64,000 nucleotides of DNA from Streptomyces cyaneochromogenes (GTDB lineage: Bacteria > Actinomycetota > Actinomycetes > Streptomycetales > Streptomycetaceae). Position 1 is the stretch's first letter, and every line of letters starts with the position of its first letter. The translations under genes and the position numbers were made by a program. Below are positions 43,024 through 51,672 of the stretch, one piece after another. The notes beneath the pieces were generated by a model. That model did not search any database and had not been told where the DNA came from. It was given only the letters and a program-made list of their open reading frames with translations. Location of the stretch: positions 4,278,001 to 4,342,000 of the forward strand of contig NZ_CP034539.1 in the NCBI RefSeq assembly GCF_003963535.1. The letters are read 5' to 3'.

Positions 43024-43770
43024 TTGAGCGTTCCGTACGACACGGCAGCGTACGAACCACCCGAGTCGCCGGAGTCTCCGGAGGAGCACCTCGCGCGACT
43101 CCTCGGCCGCGCCCTGAACTCCTTCGAGTTGCCGGACGAGACGATACGACAGCTCGACTGCGCGCTGGCTCACGACAGCTCGCTGCACTCCGCGCACCAC
43201 AGCGCGGGGCGGCATCGCGAGACGTACCGGCACACCTGGCTGCTCGCCGACGGCTCGGCGCTCACGCTGTGGGAGCTGGCGCACAACACCGCACGGGGCG
43301 GGGCGCAGCAGCACGAGGTGTACGCCGACGAGGAGGACCTGCGCGCCGCGACCGCGCGGCTGCCGCTGCCGCCGGACGCGCCGGACTTCGAACTGCCGGT
43401 GACGGTGCAGATGTCGCCGATCCCGGCGCCCCGGCACGCGTATGTGCCGGACGACTCGGCGGACCACGCACGCCGACTGCTGCGCCGGGCGGAGAACGCC
43501 GACCGGCCGGGCGCGGAGACGGCCGCGCTGCTGGCCACGGCGTTCGCGCACCAGATCACGCAGGCGTTCGGGCGCCCGGGGCGTTCGGGGCGCGCCGGCC
43601 TGTGCTTCTCGCTCTACGAGCACGCCTTCCTGCTGCGCGACGGCAAGGAGATCTCCCTGTGGGAGGTCGAGCACACGGCGACGCCGGACGGGCGGCACAT
43701 GTGCGAGGTGTACGTCGACGAGGACGCGGCGCGGGATGCGATGGAGCGCCGGGCGGCGCAGGTGTCGTAA
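43024..43770 (+). CDS. DUF6227 family protein
   Basis: The protein has 248 residues and matches the streptomycete-specific DUF6227 family as I remember it. Two similar halves are apparent: RETYRHTWLLADGSALTLWELAHN (first) and FSLYEHAFLLRDGKEISLWEVEHT (second), so the protein looks like an internal duplication. There is no signal peptide or membrane segment. The start is TTG at 43024, with GGGAG 5 bases away. Function is unknown. Alone on its strand, after a terminator. Confidence 0.7.
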   Translation: MSVPYDTAAYEPPESPESPEEHLARLLGRALNSFELPDETIRQLDCALAHDSSLHSAHHSAGRHRETYRHTWLLADGSALTLWELAHNTARGGAQQHEVYADEEDLRAATARLPLPPDAPDFELPVTVQMSPIPAPRHAYVPDDSADHARRLLRRAENADRPGAETAALLATAFAHQITQAFGRPGRSGRAGLCFSLYEHAFLLRDGKEISLWEVEHTATPDGRHMCEVYVDEDAARDAMERRAAQVS

Positions 43771-43818
43771 CGCCGACACCGCCGGTCGGGGCAGACGCCT
43801 TGGCTCCGCCCCCGCTGT

Positions 43819-44076
43819 TCAGCGGCCGTTGCCGAGCTGTCGTACCAGTCCCGCGAACGCGTCCCGTTCCGCCGGGGTCAGTTCCACGGCCTCCCGCTCG
43901 GGAGGTGCCTGCCGCTGCTGCGGGAGGGCGGAGAGCGCCGAACCGCCCGCGCGCCGCGGCGACCGCTCGGGGCGGATGCCGCGCAGGAGGCGGATCAGGC
44001 CCATCACCCAGAGCACGGCCGCCAGGGCCAGGACGACGGGGCCCAGCAGTTGGAGGAACGAGACGTGCTCAGGCAT
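43819..44076 (-). CDS. Small single-pass membrane protein
   Basis: The 85-residue protein has one hydrophobic segment near its start (FLQLLGPVVLALAAVLWVMG, about 7-26) followed by a basic stretch and a conserved-looking C-terminus (VELTPAERDAFAGLVRQLGNGR). No signal peptide cleavage seems likely. The ATG at 44076 lies only 16 bp beyond a strong hairpin that terminates the fructose operon, and no ribosome-binding site is visible, so transcription may start very close to the codon. No function is recognised. Confidence 0.6.
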   Translation of the reverse strand: MPEHVSFLQLLGPVVLALAAVLWVMGLIRLLRGIRPERSPRRAGGSALSALPQQRQAPPEREAVELTPAERDAFAGLVRQLGNGR

Positions 44077-44092
44077 GGGGCCCAGTAGACAC

Positions 44093-44122
44093 CACGGTCC
44101 GGGCCTTTGGGCCCGGACCGTG
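44093..44122 (-). terminator. Strong hairpin terminator after fruA
   Basis: CACGGTCCGGGCC and GGCCCGGACCGTG form a perfect 13-bp stem with a TTTG loop, 74 bp after the fruA stop, between fruA and the 85-residue protein gene. Confidence 0.85.
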
Positions 44123-44196
44123 ACGTATCTCGCAGGTGCCGTGAACAACTCACAGCGCCTCAAAGGGACAAGCGGGAGCTTTGCCCGCCGGAGCGC

Positions 44197-46341
44197 TTAC
44201 GCCGCCACCGGCTGCTTCGCCTCCGTGGCCGTGGTGGCCGGGGACTCGGCGGCCGGGGTGCCGTCCGGGGCCGTCTTGCGCATGCCCTTCAGGACGATGA
44301 CCAGGCCGGCCGTGACCGCCGTACCGGCCGCGATGGCCAGCAGGTAGAGGAACGGCTTGCCGATCAGGAAGGTGACCCAGATACCGCCGTGCGGGGCGCG
44401 CAGGGTCGAGCCGAAGGCCATGGTCAGCGCGCCGGTGACCGCGCCGCCCGCCATGGAGGCGGGGATGACGCGCAGCGGGTCGGCCGCGGCGAACGGGATC
44501 GCGCCCTCGGAGATGAAGGAGGCGCCCAGGACCACGGCGGCCTTGCCGTTCTCACGCTCGGCCGTGGTGAACAGCCTCTTGCGGACGATGGTCGCGAGGG
44601 CCATGCCCAGCGGAGGCACCATGCCGGCGGCCATGACGGCGGCCATGATCTTCATGGCCGAGTCGCTCGGGGCGGCCACCGAGATGCCGGCCGTCGCGAA
44701 GGTGTAGGCCACCTTGTTGACCGGGCCGCCCAGGTCGAAGCACATCATCAGGCCGAGCAGGACGCCGAGCAGGATGGCGTTGGTGCCGGAGAGGCTGTTG
44801 AGCCAGTCGGTCAGCCCCTTCTGCGCCTCGGAGATCGGCTTGCCGATGACCACGAACATCAGGAAGCCGACGACCGCCGAGCCGACCAGCGGGATCACCA
44901 CCACCGGCATGATGCCGCGCATCACGGGCGGGATGTCGATCCGCTGGATGCCGAGGACCACACCACCGGCGATCAGGCCGGCGACCAGACCGCCGAGGAA
45001 TCCGGCGCCGATCGTGACCGAGATCGCGCCACCGACGAAGCCGGGTACGAGTCCTGGCCGGTCGGCCATGCCGTACGCGATGTATCCGGCGAGGACCGGG
45101 ACGAGGAAGCCGAAGGCCGCGGCGCCGATCTGGAAGAGCAGCGCGCCCCAGCTGTCGATCTGGCCCCAGTCGAAGTGCTCGGTGACCGACTTGGCCTCGT
45201 TGATCTGGTAGCCGCCGATCGCGAAGCCGAGGGCGATCAGCAGACCGCCGGCCGCGACGAACGGGACCATGTAACTCACGCCGGACATCAGCCACTTGCG
45301 CAGCTTGGTGCCGTAGCCCTCGCCGGGCTCGCCCGCGCGCTCGACAGGGGTGCCGGGCCGGGCCGCCGCGGTGGCCTCGCCGCGCTCCGCCTTTGCGCGG
45401 ACCTCGGCGATGAGGTCGGCCGGGCGGTTGATGCCGGCCTTCACGCCGACGTCGACGGTGGGCTTGCCGGCGAAGCGGTCCTTCTCGCGTACGGACACGT
45501 CGTGGGCGAAGATCACGCCGTCCGCCGCCGCGATGACGGCCGGGTCGAGCCGGGTGAAGCCGGCCGAGCCCTGCGTCTCGACGACGAGTTCGACGCCCGC
45601 CTCGCGGCCCGCGTTCTCCAGCGACTCGGCCGCCATGTAGGTGTGGGCGATGCCGGTCGGACAGGAGGTGACGGCGACGATACGGAAGGGGCGCTCGCCG
45701 TCGGCGGAAGCCGGGGCACCCGGCGCCGGGGCCTCCGCGCCCTCGGCGTGCGCGCCCGGCGCCGGGGCCGTGGTGCCCGTGGCGGCGTCGGCGGAGGCCG
45801 CCACCGACGACGCCACGGAGTCTGTGGAGGCGCCTTCGGCGGCGCTCGCGCCCTCGGACGCACCGGACGCGGCTGCCTGCGCCGTCCCCGCCGCCGGCTC
45901 CTCGTCCCCGCGGATCAGCGCCGCCGCCGAGGCCGCGTCGCCCGCCGACCGCAGCGCGTCCGTGAACTCGGCGTTCATCAGCTGCCGGGCCAAGGACGAC
46001 AGGATCGTCAGGTGGGCGTCGTCCGCGCCGGCCGGGGCGGCGATCAGGAAGACCAGGTCGGCGGGGCCGTCCGCCGCGCCGAAATCGATGCCGGCGGCGC
46101 TGCGGCCGAAGCCGAGCGTCGGCTCGGTGACGTGCTCGCTGCGGCAGTGCGGGATGCCGATACCGCCGTCGAGGCCGGTCGGCATCTGTGCCTCACGGGC
46201 GGCCACGTCGGCGAGGAAACCCTCCAGGTCGGTCACCCGGCCCAGGGCCACCATGCGCTCGGCGAGGGCGCGGGCCGCGGCTTCCTTGGTATCGGCGGAC
46301 AGGTCGAGATCGACCAGGTCCGCGGTGATCATGTCGCTCAT
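44197..46341 (-). CDS. fruA: PTS fructose transporter EIIABC
   Basis: This 714-residue protein has the order IIA-IIB-IIC. IIA (about 1-150) holds the phosphorylatable His65 in GIPHCR, IIB has Cys227 in VAVTSCPTGIAHTY, and IIC is the membrane part. A long Ala-rich linker joins IIA and IIB (148-217). It imports fructose and makes fructose 1-phosphate using phosphate from HPr. It is the last gene of the fruR-fruK-fruA operon. fruK stop and fruA start are 250 bp apart with a 12-bp hairpin between. Confidence 0.95.
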   Translation of the reverse strand: MSDMITADLVDLDLSADTKEAAARALAERMVALGRVTDLEGFLADVAAREAQMPTGLDGGIGIPHCRSEHVTEPTLGFGRSAAGIDFGAADGPADLVFLIAAPAGADDAHLTILSSLARQLMNAEFTDALRSAGDAASAAALIRGDEEPAAGTAQAAASGASEGASAAEGASTDSVASSVAASADAATGTTAPAPGAHAEGAEAPAPGAPASADGERPFRIVAVTSCPTGIAHTYMAAESLENAGREAGVELVVETQGSAGFTRLDPAVIAAADGVIFAHDVSVREKDRFAGKPTVDVGVKAGINRPADLIAEVRAKAERGEATAAARPGTPVERAGEPGEGYGTKLRKWLMSGVSYMVPFVAAGGLLIALGFAIGGYQINEAKSVTEHFDWGQIDSWGALLFQIGAAAFGFLVPVLAGYIAYGMADRPGLVPGFVGGAISVTIGAGFLGGLVAGLIAGGVVLGIQRIDIPPVMRGIMPVVVIPLVGSAVVGFLMFVVIGKPISEAQKGLTDWLNSLSGTNAILLGVLLGLMMCFDLGGPVNKVAYTFATAGISVAAPSDSAMKIMAAVMAAGMVPPLGMALATIVRKRLFTTAERENGKAAVVLGASFISEGAIPFAAADPLRVIPASMAGGAVTGALTMAFGSTLRAPHGGIWVTFLIGKPFLYLLAIAAGTAVTAGLVIVLKGMRKTAPDGTPAAESPATTATEAKQPVAA

Positions 46342-46445
46342 CGCGGGCTCCTTCGCACGCGTATCGCCCGGGGGGTCTGGTGGGCGGAGAAGGGGACGGG
46401 GGTGCCATGGGGGGTGGCGGGGCTGCGGTGGGGGGTGGCGGGGGT

Positions 46446-46480
46446 GGAGGAGGCGGGGTCGGGGAAATCCCGCCTCCTCC
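46446..46480 (-). promoter_or_regulatory. Hairpin in the fruK-fruA spacer
   Basis: GGAGGAGGCGGG pairs with CCCGCCTCCTCC (12 bp, perfect), loop 11 nt. Lying inside the operon, it may lower or tune fruA expression relative to fruK or stabilise the upstream mRNA. No T-tract follows on the minus strand, so it is not a typical terminator. Confidence 0.6.
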
Positions 46481-46591
46481 GGGCGGCAGAGCGGCTCAGG
46501 AGGCCCTGCCGTCCGCCGGCGGCCGTGAGTAACAGCGAGCTTCGCCGCCCACGGGACCGATCGGCAAGAACTGTGACAACCGCGACATTGC

Positions 46592-47539
46592 TCATGACAC
46601 CGGCTCCTTCAGTACACGGTCCACCGGCACCTCGGCCGTGACCGTCACCGCCGTCAGGTCCACATCACCCGGGGACGGCATCACGCTGCCGGGCAGCTGC
46701 ACGGCAGCCGCGCCGTGGGCGACCGCCGAGGCGAGGGCCTCCGGCCCGCTGCCGCCGGCTATGAGGAATCCGGCGAGGGAGGAGTCTCCGGCGCCGACGT
46801 TGCTGCGTACGACGTCGACGCGCGCGCTGCCGAACCAGGCGCCCGAGCCGTCGACCAGCAGTTGCCCGTCGGCGCCCAGGCTCGCGAGGACGGCCTGCGC
46901 ACCCATCTCGCGCAACTCCTCGGCCGCCTTCACCGCGTCACCCACGGTGGCCAGCGGGCGCCCGACGGCCTCCGCGAGCTCCTCGGCGTTCGGCTTCACC
47001 ACGTCGGGGCGGGCGCGCAGGGCTTCGAGGAGGGCGCGCCCGGAGGTGTCCAGCGCGATCCGCGCGCCCCCGGCGTGGGCCCGGGCGACCACATCGGCGT
47101 ACCAGGACGGCGCGAGCCCGCGGGGCAGGCTGCCGCAGCAGGCGATCCAGTCGGCGTCGCGCGACTGCTCACGGACCGTCTCCAGGAGCAGCTCCTGCTC
47201 GGCCGCGGACAGCTCGGGACCGGGTGCGTTGATCTTCGTCAGTACGCCGTCCGACTCCGCGAGCGCGATGTTCGAGCGGGTGGCCCCGGCCACCGGCACC
47301 GGCGCGACCTCGATGCCCTGCGCGTCGAGCAGGTCGGCGACGAGCGCGCCGGGCGCACCACCCAGCGGCAGGACGGCGATGGTGCGCTGCCCGGCTGCCG
47401 CGACCGCGCGCGAGACGTTCACACCCTTGCCGCCCGGGTCCATCCGCTCGCCGGTGGCGCGGATGACCTCGCCGCGGTCGAGGGAGGGGACCTCGTACGT
47501 ACGGTCCAGGGACGGGTTCGGGGTGACGGTGAGGATCAT
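46592..47539 (-). CDS. fruK: 1-phosphofructokinase
   Basis: The protein has 315 residues of the PfkB family: N-terminal TVTPNPSLDRTY, DPGGKGVNVSRAVAAAG and C-terminal NVGAGDSSLAGFL. It phosphorylates fructose 1-phosphate to fructose 1,6-bisphosphate. The start overlaps the stop of the DeoR regulator (ATGA), tying it to the regulator's transcript. Confidence 0.95.
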   Translation of the reverse strand: MILTVTPNPSLDRTYEVPSLDRGEVIRATGERMDPGGKGVNVSRAVAAAGQRTIAVLPLGGAPGALVADLLDAQGIEVAPVPVAGATRSNIALAESDGVLTKINAPGPELSAAEQELLLETVREQSRDADWIACCGSLPRGLAPSWYADVVARAHAGGARIALDTSGRALLEALRARPDVVKPNAEELAEAVGRPLATVGDAVKAAEELREMGAQAVLASLGADGQLLVDGSGAWFGSARVDVVRSNVGAGDSSLAGFLIAGGSGPEALASAVAHGAAAVQLPGSVMPSPGDVDLTAVTVTAEVPVDRVLKEPVS

Positions 47540-48297
47540 GCGCGAACTACTTCCGTGCCGCCGTGCTCGATCGCGGCGGCGTCTTCGGGGCTCAGCCCGC
47601 TGTCGGTGATCAGCAGGTCCACGTCGCTCAGGTCGCCGAAGCGGGCGAAGTGCTCCTGACCGTGCTTGGAGGAGTCGGCGAGCAGCACCACCCGGCGGGC
47701 CGCGGCGACGGCCGCGCGCTTCACGGCCGCCTCGGCGAGGTCGGGGGTGGTCAGGCCGTGCTCGGCGGAGAAGCCGTTGGCCGCGACGAACAGGACGTCG
47801 GCGCGGATCTCGCCGTACGCGCGCAGCGCCCAGGCGTCCACGGCGGCGCGCGTGCGGTGCCGTACGCGCCCTCCGACCAGGTGGAGCTGGATGCCGGGGT
47901 GGTCCGCGAGGCGGGCCGCGATGGGCAGGCTGTGCGTGACGACGGTGAGGGACGCCTCCAGTGGGAGCGCCGCGGCGAGGCGGGCCACCGTCGTACCGGC
48001 GTCGAGGATCATCGTGCCCTCGGTGGGCAGCTCGGCGAGGGCCGCCTTCGCGACGCGGTCCTTCTCGTCGGCCGCCGTCGACTCGCGCTCGGCGAGGTCC
48101 GGCTCGAAGTCCAGGCGCCCGACCGGGATCGCGCCGCCGTGCACACGGCGCACGAGCCCGGCGCGGTCGAGGGCCTTCAGGTCCCGGCGGATCGTCTCCG
48201 CCGTCACCTGGAACTCCTCGGCCAGCGACAGGACGTCCACTCGGCCGCCGTCACGGGCGAGCCGGAGGATCTCCTGCTGCCGCTCCGGTGCGTACAT
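47536..48297 (-). CDS. fruR: DeoR-family regulator of the fructose operon
   Basis: This 253-residue protein is a DeoR-type repressor: N-terminal helix-turn-helix (RQQEILRLARDGGRVDVLSL, then AEEFQVTAETIRRDLKAL), HGGAIP, and a sugar-phosphate-sensing domain (LDAGTTVARLAAALP, VVLLADSSKHG). It starts the fru operon and probably responds to fructose 1-phosphate. The repeats at 48387-48456 upstream are the likely operator. Confidence 0.88.
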   Translation of the reverse strand: MYAPERQQEILRLARDGGRVDVLSLAEEFQVTAETIRRDLKALDRAGLVRRVHGGAIPVGRLDFEPDLAERESTAADEKDRVAKAALAELPTEGTMILDAGTTVARLAAALPLEASLTVVTHSLPIAARLADHPGIQLHLVGGRVRHRTRAAVDAWALRAYGEIRADVLFVAANGFSAEHGLTTPDLAEAAVKRAAVAAARRVVLLADSSKHGQEHFARFGDLSDVDLLITDSGLSPEDAAAIEHGGTEVVRA

Positions 48298-48386
48298 GTC
48301 CGTTCGCCTCCGAACTGTGCCCGAACTTGTGGTTTCGCTGGGAGGCTACGCCCGGATTTCCGGAAAGTAAACAGGTTCGGATGCAA

Positions 48387-48456
48387 TCGGGCATGAGCAC
48401 ATTCCCACTCGGGCATGATCGGGCTTCCGGCATCGGGCATGGTCGGGCTTCCCGCA
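48387..48456 (-). promoter_or_regulatory. Tandem 24-bp repeats upstream of fruR operon
   Basis: TCGGGCATG recurs at 48387, 48409 and 48433. The last two head 24-bp units (48409-48432 and 48433-48456) that differ at two positions and each also contains TCGGGCTTCC. Three half-sites about two helical turns apart, between the fruR promoter region and the MFS gene, suit a DeoR repressor. Confidence 0.7.
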
Positions 48457-48494
48457 TGGGGAGATCCGACAGGGGGAGACACGAGAACGACGAA

Positions 48495-48553
48495 GGGCCC
48501 GGCACCGAAGTGCCGGGCCCCTCCCCCGCTCTCAGAGCCTGTGAACAGGCTCT
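48495..48553 (-). terminator. Two hairpins ending the DHA2 exporter gene
   Basis: GGGCCCGGCAC-CGAA-GTGCCGGGCCC at 48495-48520 is a perfect 11-bp stem. AGAGCCTG-TGAA-CAGGCTCT at 48534-48553 is an 8-bp stem that overlaps the exporter stop codon. Confidence 0.8.
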
Positions 48554-50130
48554 CAGCCCACCAGCGCGGGCTCCTTCCGCGGCGCCGGTGACGGATCGTC
48601 GGCCGCTCCCTCGATGTGCTGGGCCGACCGCTTCGGCAGCGCGAACATCAGCAGGAAGATGACGGCCATCACCGCGGCCACCCATCCCAGCGCGTGCTGG
48701 AAGCCGTCCGCGAAGGCCGCGCCCACCGCCGGTCCGTGCGCGGACTCGGCCCCCTCCGCCAGCCGGTCGTCGATGACGCCGAAGAAGACCACGGAGACCA
48801 GCCCCAGCCCGAGCGCGTTGCCCATCTGCTGGACGGTGCTGATGAGGCCGGACGCCGAACCCGAGTGCTCGCGGGGCACCTCCGAGAGGATCGCGTCCGT
48901 CAGCGGGGCCACGATCAGGCCCATGCCGACGCCCATGACGACCAGCGGCAGAGCCATCTGCCAGGGGGCGATGGACAGGCCGTAGTGGCCGGACTCCCAG
49001 ATGTAGATCAGGACGCCGATCGCCATCACCAGCGCGCCCGCCTGGAGCACCTTGCGGCCGAAGCGCGGCACCAGCTTTCCGACGGACAGGCCGGCCGCCG
49101 CCGAGACCGCGATCGAGAACGGGATCCCGGTCAGACCGGCCTTCAGCGGGCTCCAGCCCAGGCCGTACTGCATGTACAGCGTCCAGACCAGGAAGAAGAT
49201 GCCGAGCGCGACACCGAAGACGGTCTGTACGGCGATGCCCGCCGCGAAGCTCTTCACCTTGAACAGGGACAGCTCGACGAGCGGGGAGCCGTCCCGGTCG
49301 GCCTTGCGCCTCTCGTACGCCACCAGCGCCCCGAGGACCACGAGCGCGCCGCCCATCGACACGTACCCCCACAGCGGCCAGCCCAGCTCGCGGCCGCGGG
49401 TCAGCGGGTAGAGCAGCATCAGCAGGCCGAGGGTGACGAGCGCGACGCCGACCAGGTCCAGCTTCAGGGCCTTCGGCGCCTTGGACTCGGTGATGAAGCG
49501 GCTGCCGAGGATCAGGCCCGCGATGCCGACCGGGAGGTTGATGAGGAAGATCGGGCGCCATTCCAGGCCGAAGAGGTTCCACTCCGTCAGCAGCGCGCCG
49601 AGGAGCGGGCCGGTGACCGCGCCGAGTCCGACGACCGCGCCGAACAGGCCGAAGACCTTGCCGCGTTCGTGCGCCGGGAAGGTGGCGTGCACGATCGACA
49701 GGACCTGCGGGACCATCAGCGCCGCCATGCCGCCCTGCAGAATCCGGGCCGCGACCAGCATCTCCGGGTTCGCGGCGAAGCCGCACAGGGCCGAGGCCAG
49801 GGTGAAGCCGGCGATGCCGACGAGGAACAGCCGCTTGCGGCCGTGGATGTCGCCGAGCCGCCCGCCGGTGATCAGGCCCGCGGCGAACGCGAGGGCGTAG
49901 CCGGCGGTGATCCACTGGATCTGGCTGAAGGTCGCGCCGGCGTCCCGCTGGATCGACGGGATCGCGACGTTGACGATCGTGACGTCGACGAGGTCCATGA
50001 AGGCCGCGGTCATCACGATCGCCAGGGCGAACCAGCGGCGGCGGTCGCCCGCGGCGGGCTCCGCGGGCTCGGCGAGCGGGGCGCTGTGGTGGGTCACGGG
50101 GTCGGTCCCCGCTGAGGTCCTTGAGGTCAT
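48553..50130 (-). CDS. DHA2-family MFS exporter
   Basis: This 525-residue protein has 14 predicted membrane helices and the DHA2 motifs LVDVTIVNVAIPSIQRD and GGRLGDIHGRKRLF. Such transporters pump drugs, dyes or metabolites out of the cell using protons. It diverges from a WYL-domain regulator with 62 bp between starts; this regulator is the likely controller. The C-terminus is long and charged. Its drug specificity is unknown. Confidence 0.9.
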   Translation of the reverse strand: MTSRTSAGTDPVTHHSAPLAEPAEPAAGDRRRWFALAIVMTAAFMDLVDVTIVNVAIPSIQRDAGATFSQIQWITAGYALAFAAGLITGGRLGDIHGRKRLFLVGIAGFTLASALCGFAANPEMLVAARILQGGMAALMVPQVLSIVHATFPAHERGKVFGLFGAVVGLGAVTGPLLGALLTEWNLFGLEWRPIFLINLPVGIAGLILGSRFITESKAPKALKLDLVGVALVTLGLLMLLYPLTRGRELGWPLWGYVSMGGALVVLGALVAYERRKADRDGSPLVELSLFKVKSFAAGIAVQTVFGVALGIFFLVWTLYMQYGLGWSPLKAGLTGIPFSIAVSAAAGLSVGKLVPRFGRKVLQAGALVMAIGVLIYIWESGHYGLSIAPWQMALPLVVMGVGMGLIVAPLTDAILSEVPREHSGSASGLISTVQQMGNALGLGLVSVVFFGVIDDRLAEGAESAHGPAVGAAFADGFQHALGWVAAVMAVIFLLMFALPKRSAQHIEGAADDPSPAPRKEPALVG

Positions 50131-50192
50131 GGAAGGAAGTTACGACCCCATTAGGTCAGATCGTGTCCTAGTTCTGCGGCATCCTCGAATTC

Positions 50193-51158
50193 ATGACGAC
50201 GGATACTCCGGCACGGCTGCTCCAGCTCCTCTCCCTCCTCCAGACGCCTCGCGAATGGCCCGGCGGTGAGCTCGCCGAGCGCCTCGCGGTGTCCCGGCGC
50301 ACGGTCCGGCGGGACATCGACCGGCTGCGGGAGCTCGGTTATCCCGTGCAGGCGACCAAAGGGGCCGACGGCGGCTACCGGCTCGTCGCGGGCAAGGCGA
50401 TGCCGCCGCTCGTGTTGGACGACGAGGAGGCCGTCGCGATCGCGGTCGGGCTGCGGGCCGGGGCCGGGCACGCGGTAGAAGGAGTGGAGGAGGCGTCCGT
50501 GCGGGCGCTGGCGAAGCTGGAGCAGGTGCTGCCGTCCCGGCTGCGGCACCGGGTGGCCACACTGCAGGCCGCGACGACGCCGCTGACCAGTGGGGACGGG
50601 GCGAGTATCGCGCCCGAGACGCTGACCGTGATGGCGTCGAGCGTGGCGGGGCAGGAGCGGTTGCGGTTCGCGTACCGGGCGGGGGACGGAACCGAGTCGC
50701 GGCGGCTGGTGGAGCCGTACCGGCTGGTGTCGACCGGGCGGCGCTGGTACCTCGTCGCCTACGACCTCGACCGGGCCGACTGGCGGACGTTCCGGGTGGA
50801 CCGGGTGAGCGAGCCGTTCGCCACGGGGGCGCGGTTCGCTCCGCGGGAGTTGCCGTCGGGGAGTGCGGCGGAGTATCTGCGGCAGTCGATGTGGCGGCGG
50901 CAGGAGACGTACGAGTTCTCGGTGACGTTCGACGCGCCCGCGGAGTTCGTCGCGGCCCGGTTGCCGGGGTGGCTGGGGGCGCCGGAGCCGGTCGGGGACG
51001 GACGGCGGTGCCGGTTGCGGGGCTCGGCGGGGGATGCCGTGGAGTGGATGGCGGTGCGGCTGGCGATGGTGGACTGCGAGTTCGCGGTGGAGTCGCCGGA
51101 GGAACTGGTGCGGTGCGTACGGGAGTTGGGGGGCCGGCTGGGGCGGGCCGCGGGGTGA
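50193..51158 (+). CDS. HTH/WYL-domain transcriptional regulator
   Basis: This 321-residue protein has an N-terminal HTH_11 domain (ARLLQLLSLLQTPREWPGGE, then AVSRRTVRRDIDRLRELGYP), a WYL domain (RRLVEPYRLVSTGRRWYLVAYDLDR; ligand-binding, about 150-230), and a C-terminal WCX-like region. WYL proteins sense nucleotides or small ligands. It diverges from the DHA2 exporter and probably represses it. No palindrome stands out in the 62-bp spacer. Confidence 0.9.
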   Translation: MTTDTPARLLQLLSLLQTPREWPGGELAERLAVSRRTVRRDIDRLRELGYPVQATKGADGGYRLVAGKAMPPLVLDDEEAVAIAVGLRAGAGHAVEGVEEASVRALAKLEQVLPSRLRHRVATLQAATTPLTSGDGASIAPETLTVMASSVAGQERLRFAYRAGDGTESRRLVEPYRLVSTGRRWYLVAYDLDRADWRTFRVDRVSEPFATGARFAPRELPSGSAAEYLRQSMWRRQETYEFSVTFDAPAEFVAARLPGWLGAPEPVGDGRRCRLRGSAGDAVEWMAVRLAMVDCEFAVESPEELVRCVRELGGRLGRAAG

Positions 51159-51672
51159 GACCGGGGCCGGGGTTCCGGGGGATCGGCACGTCGTTGCGGG
51201 CGGCTGCGCCGAGGTGGCACGAGCCGATCAGGGACGCTCCGCCCATGTGACAGAATCTGCCCTTTGGTGGGCCACCCCGTGGTTCAGGTACGGGGTGGCC
51301 CACCGGTCCAGGGCGCGGCCCGGTGGACCCAGGGCCCACGACTACGGGCACCGAACCCAAAAGAGCCGGGCCCCGGCACCCAGGGGGGATAGGCGCCGAA
51401 GCCCGACTCGGGGAAAGTCCCGGCGCCGGGGGGAGTGCGTCGGGACTTGGTCTCTTGGTGTGTGGTGTGCTCGGGGCGCGGTCGGCGGGGTCCGTCGATC
51501 TCCGTCCGGGCCGCGAGGCCGTCGCCTCAGGTCCCGAACTCCCTTGCCCGGAAGTCTTGTTCCCGGTGCTCCATCGGTTGAAGCGGCGTTACATCGCCAT
51601 GTTTGCGCGGTCTTTCGCCACCCGGCGTACGCCGCAGCCGGACACACACCCCCGGCCTTCCCGCCCGAGGCA
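51159..51672. ncRNA. Structured non-coding stretch between WYL gene and hrdD
   Basis: No convincing gene lies in these 514 bp, which separate two convergent genes. At 51266-51304 there is a perfect 15-bp hairpin (GGTGGGCCACCCCGT / ACGGGGTGGCCCACC, 9-nt loop), a strong terminator shape, and further pairing segments follow (GGTCCA...TGGACC from 51305; GGCGCCG at 51392 with CGGCGCC at 51421). A stable RNA or two terminators could both explain it. Confidence 0.45.

Noticed and set aside
46338..46595. 85-codon minus-strand frame filling the fruK-fruA gap, overlapping the fruK stop by ATGA and with a TTA codon
   Set aside because: Sequence after residue 25 is low-complexity and the 12-bp hairpin lies within it; no family resemblance. 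A bldA-dependent leader peptide cannot be fully excluded.
51266..51304. Considered a 6C or other known actinobacterial RNA
   Set aside because: The hairpin has no C-rich loops required for 6C RNA and no second matching hairpin.
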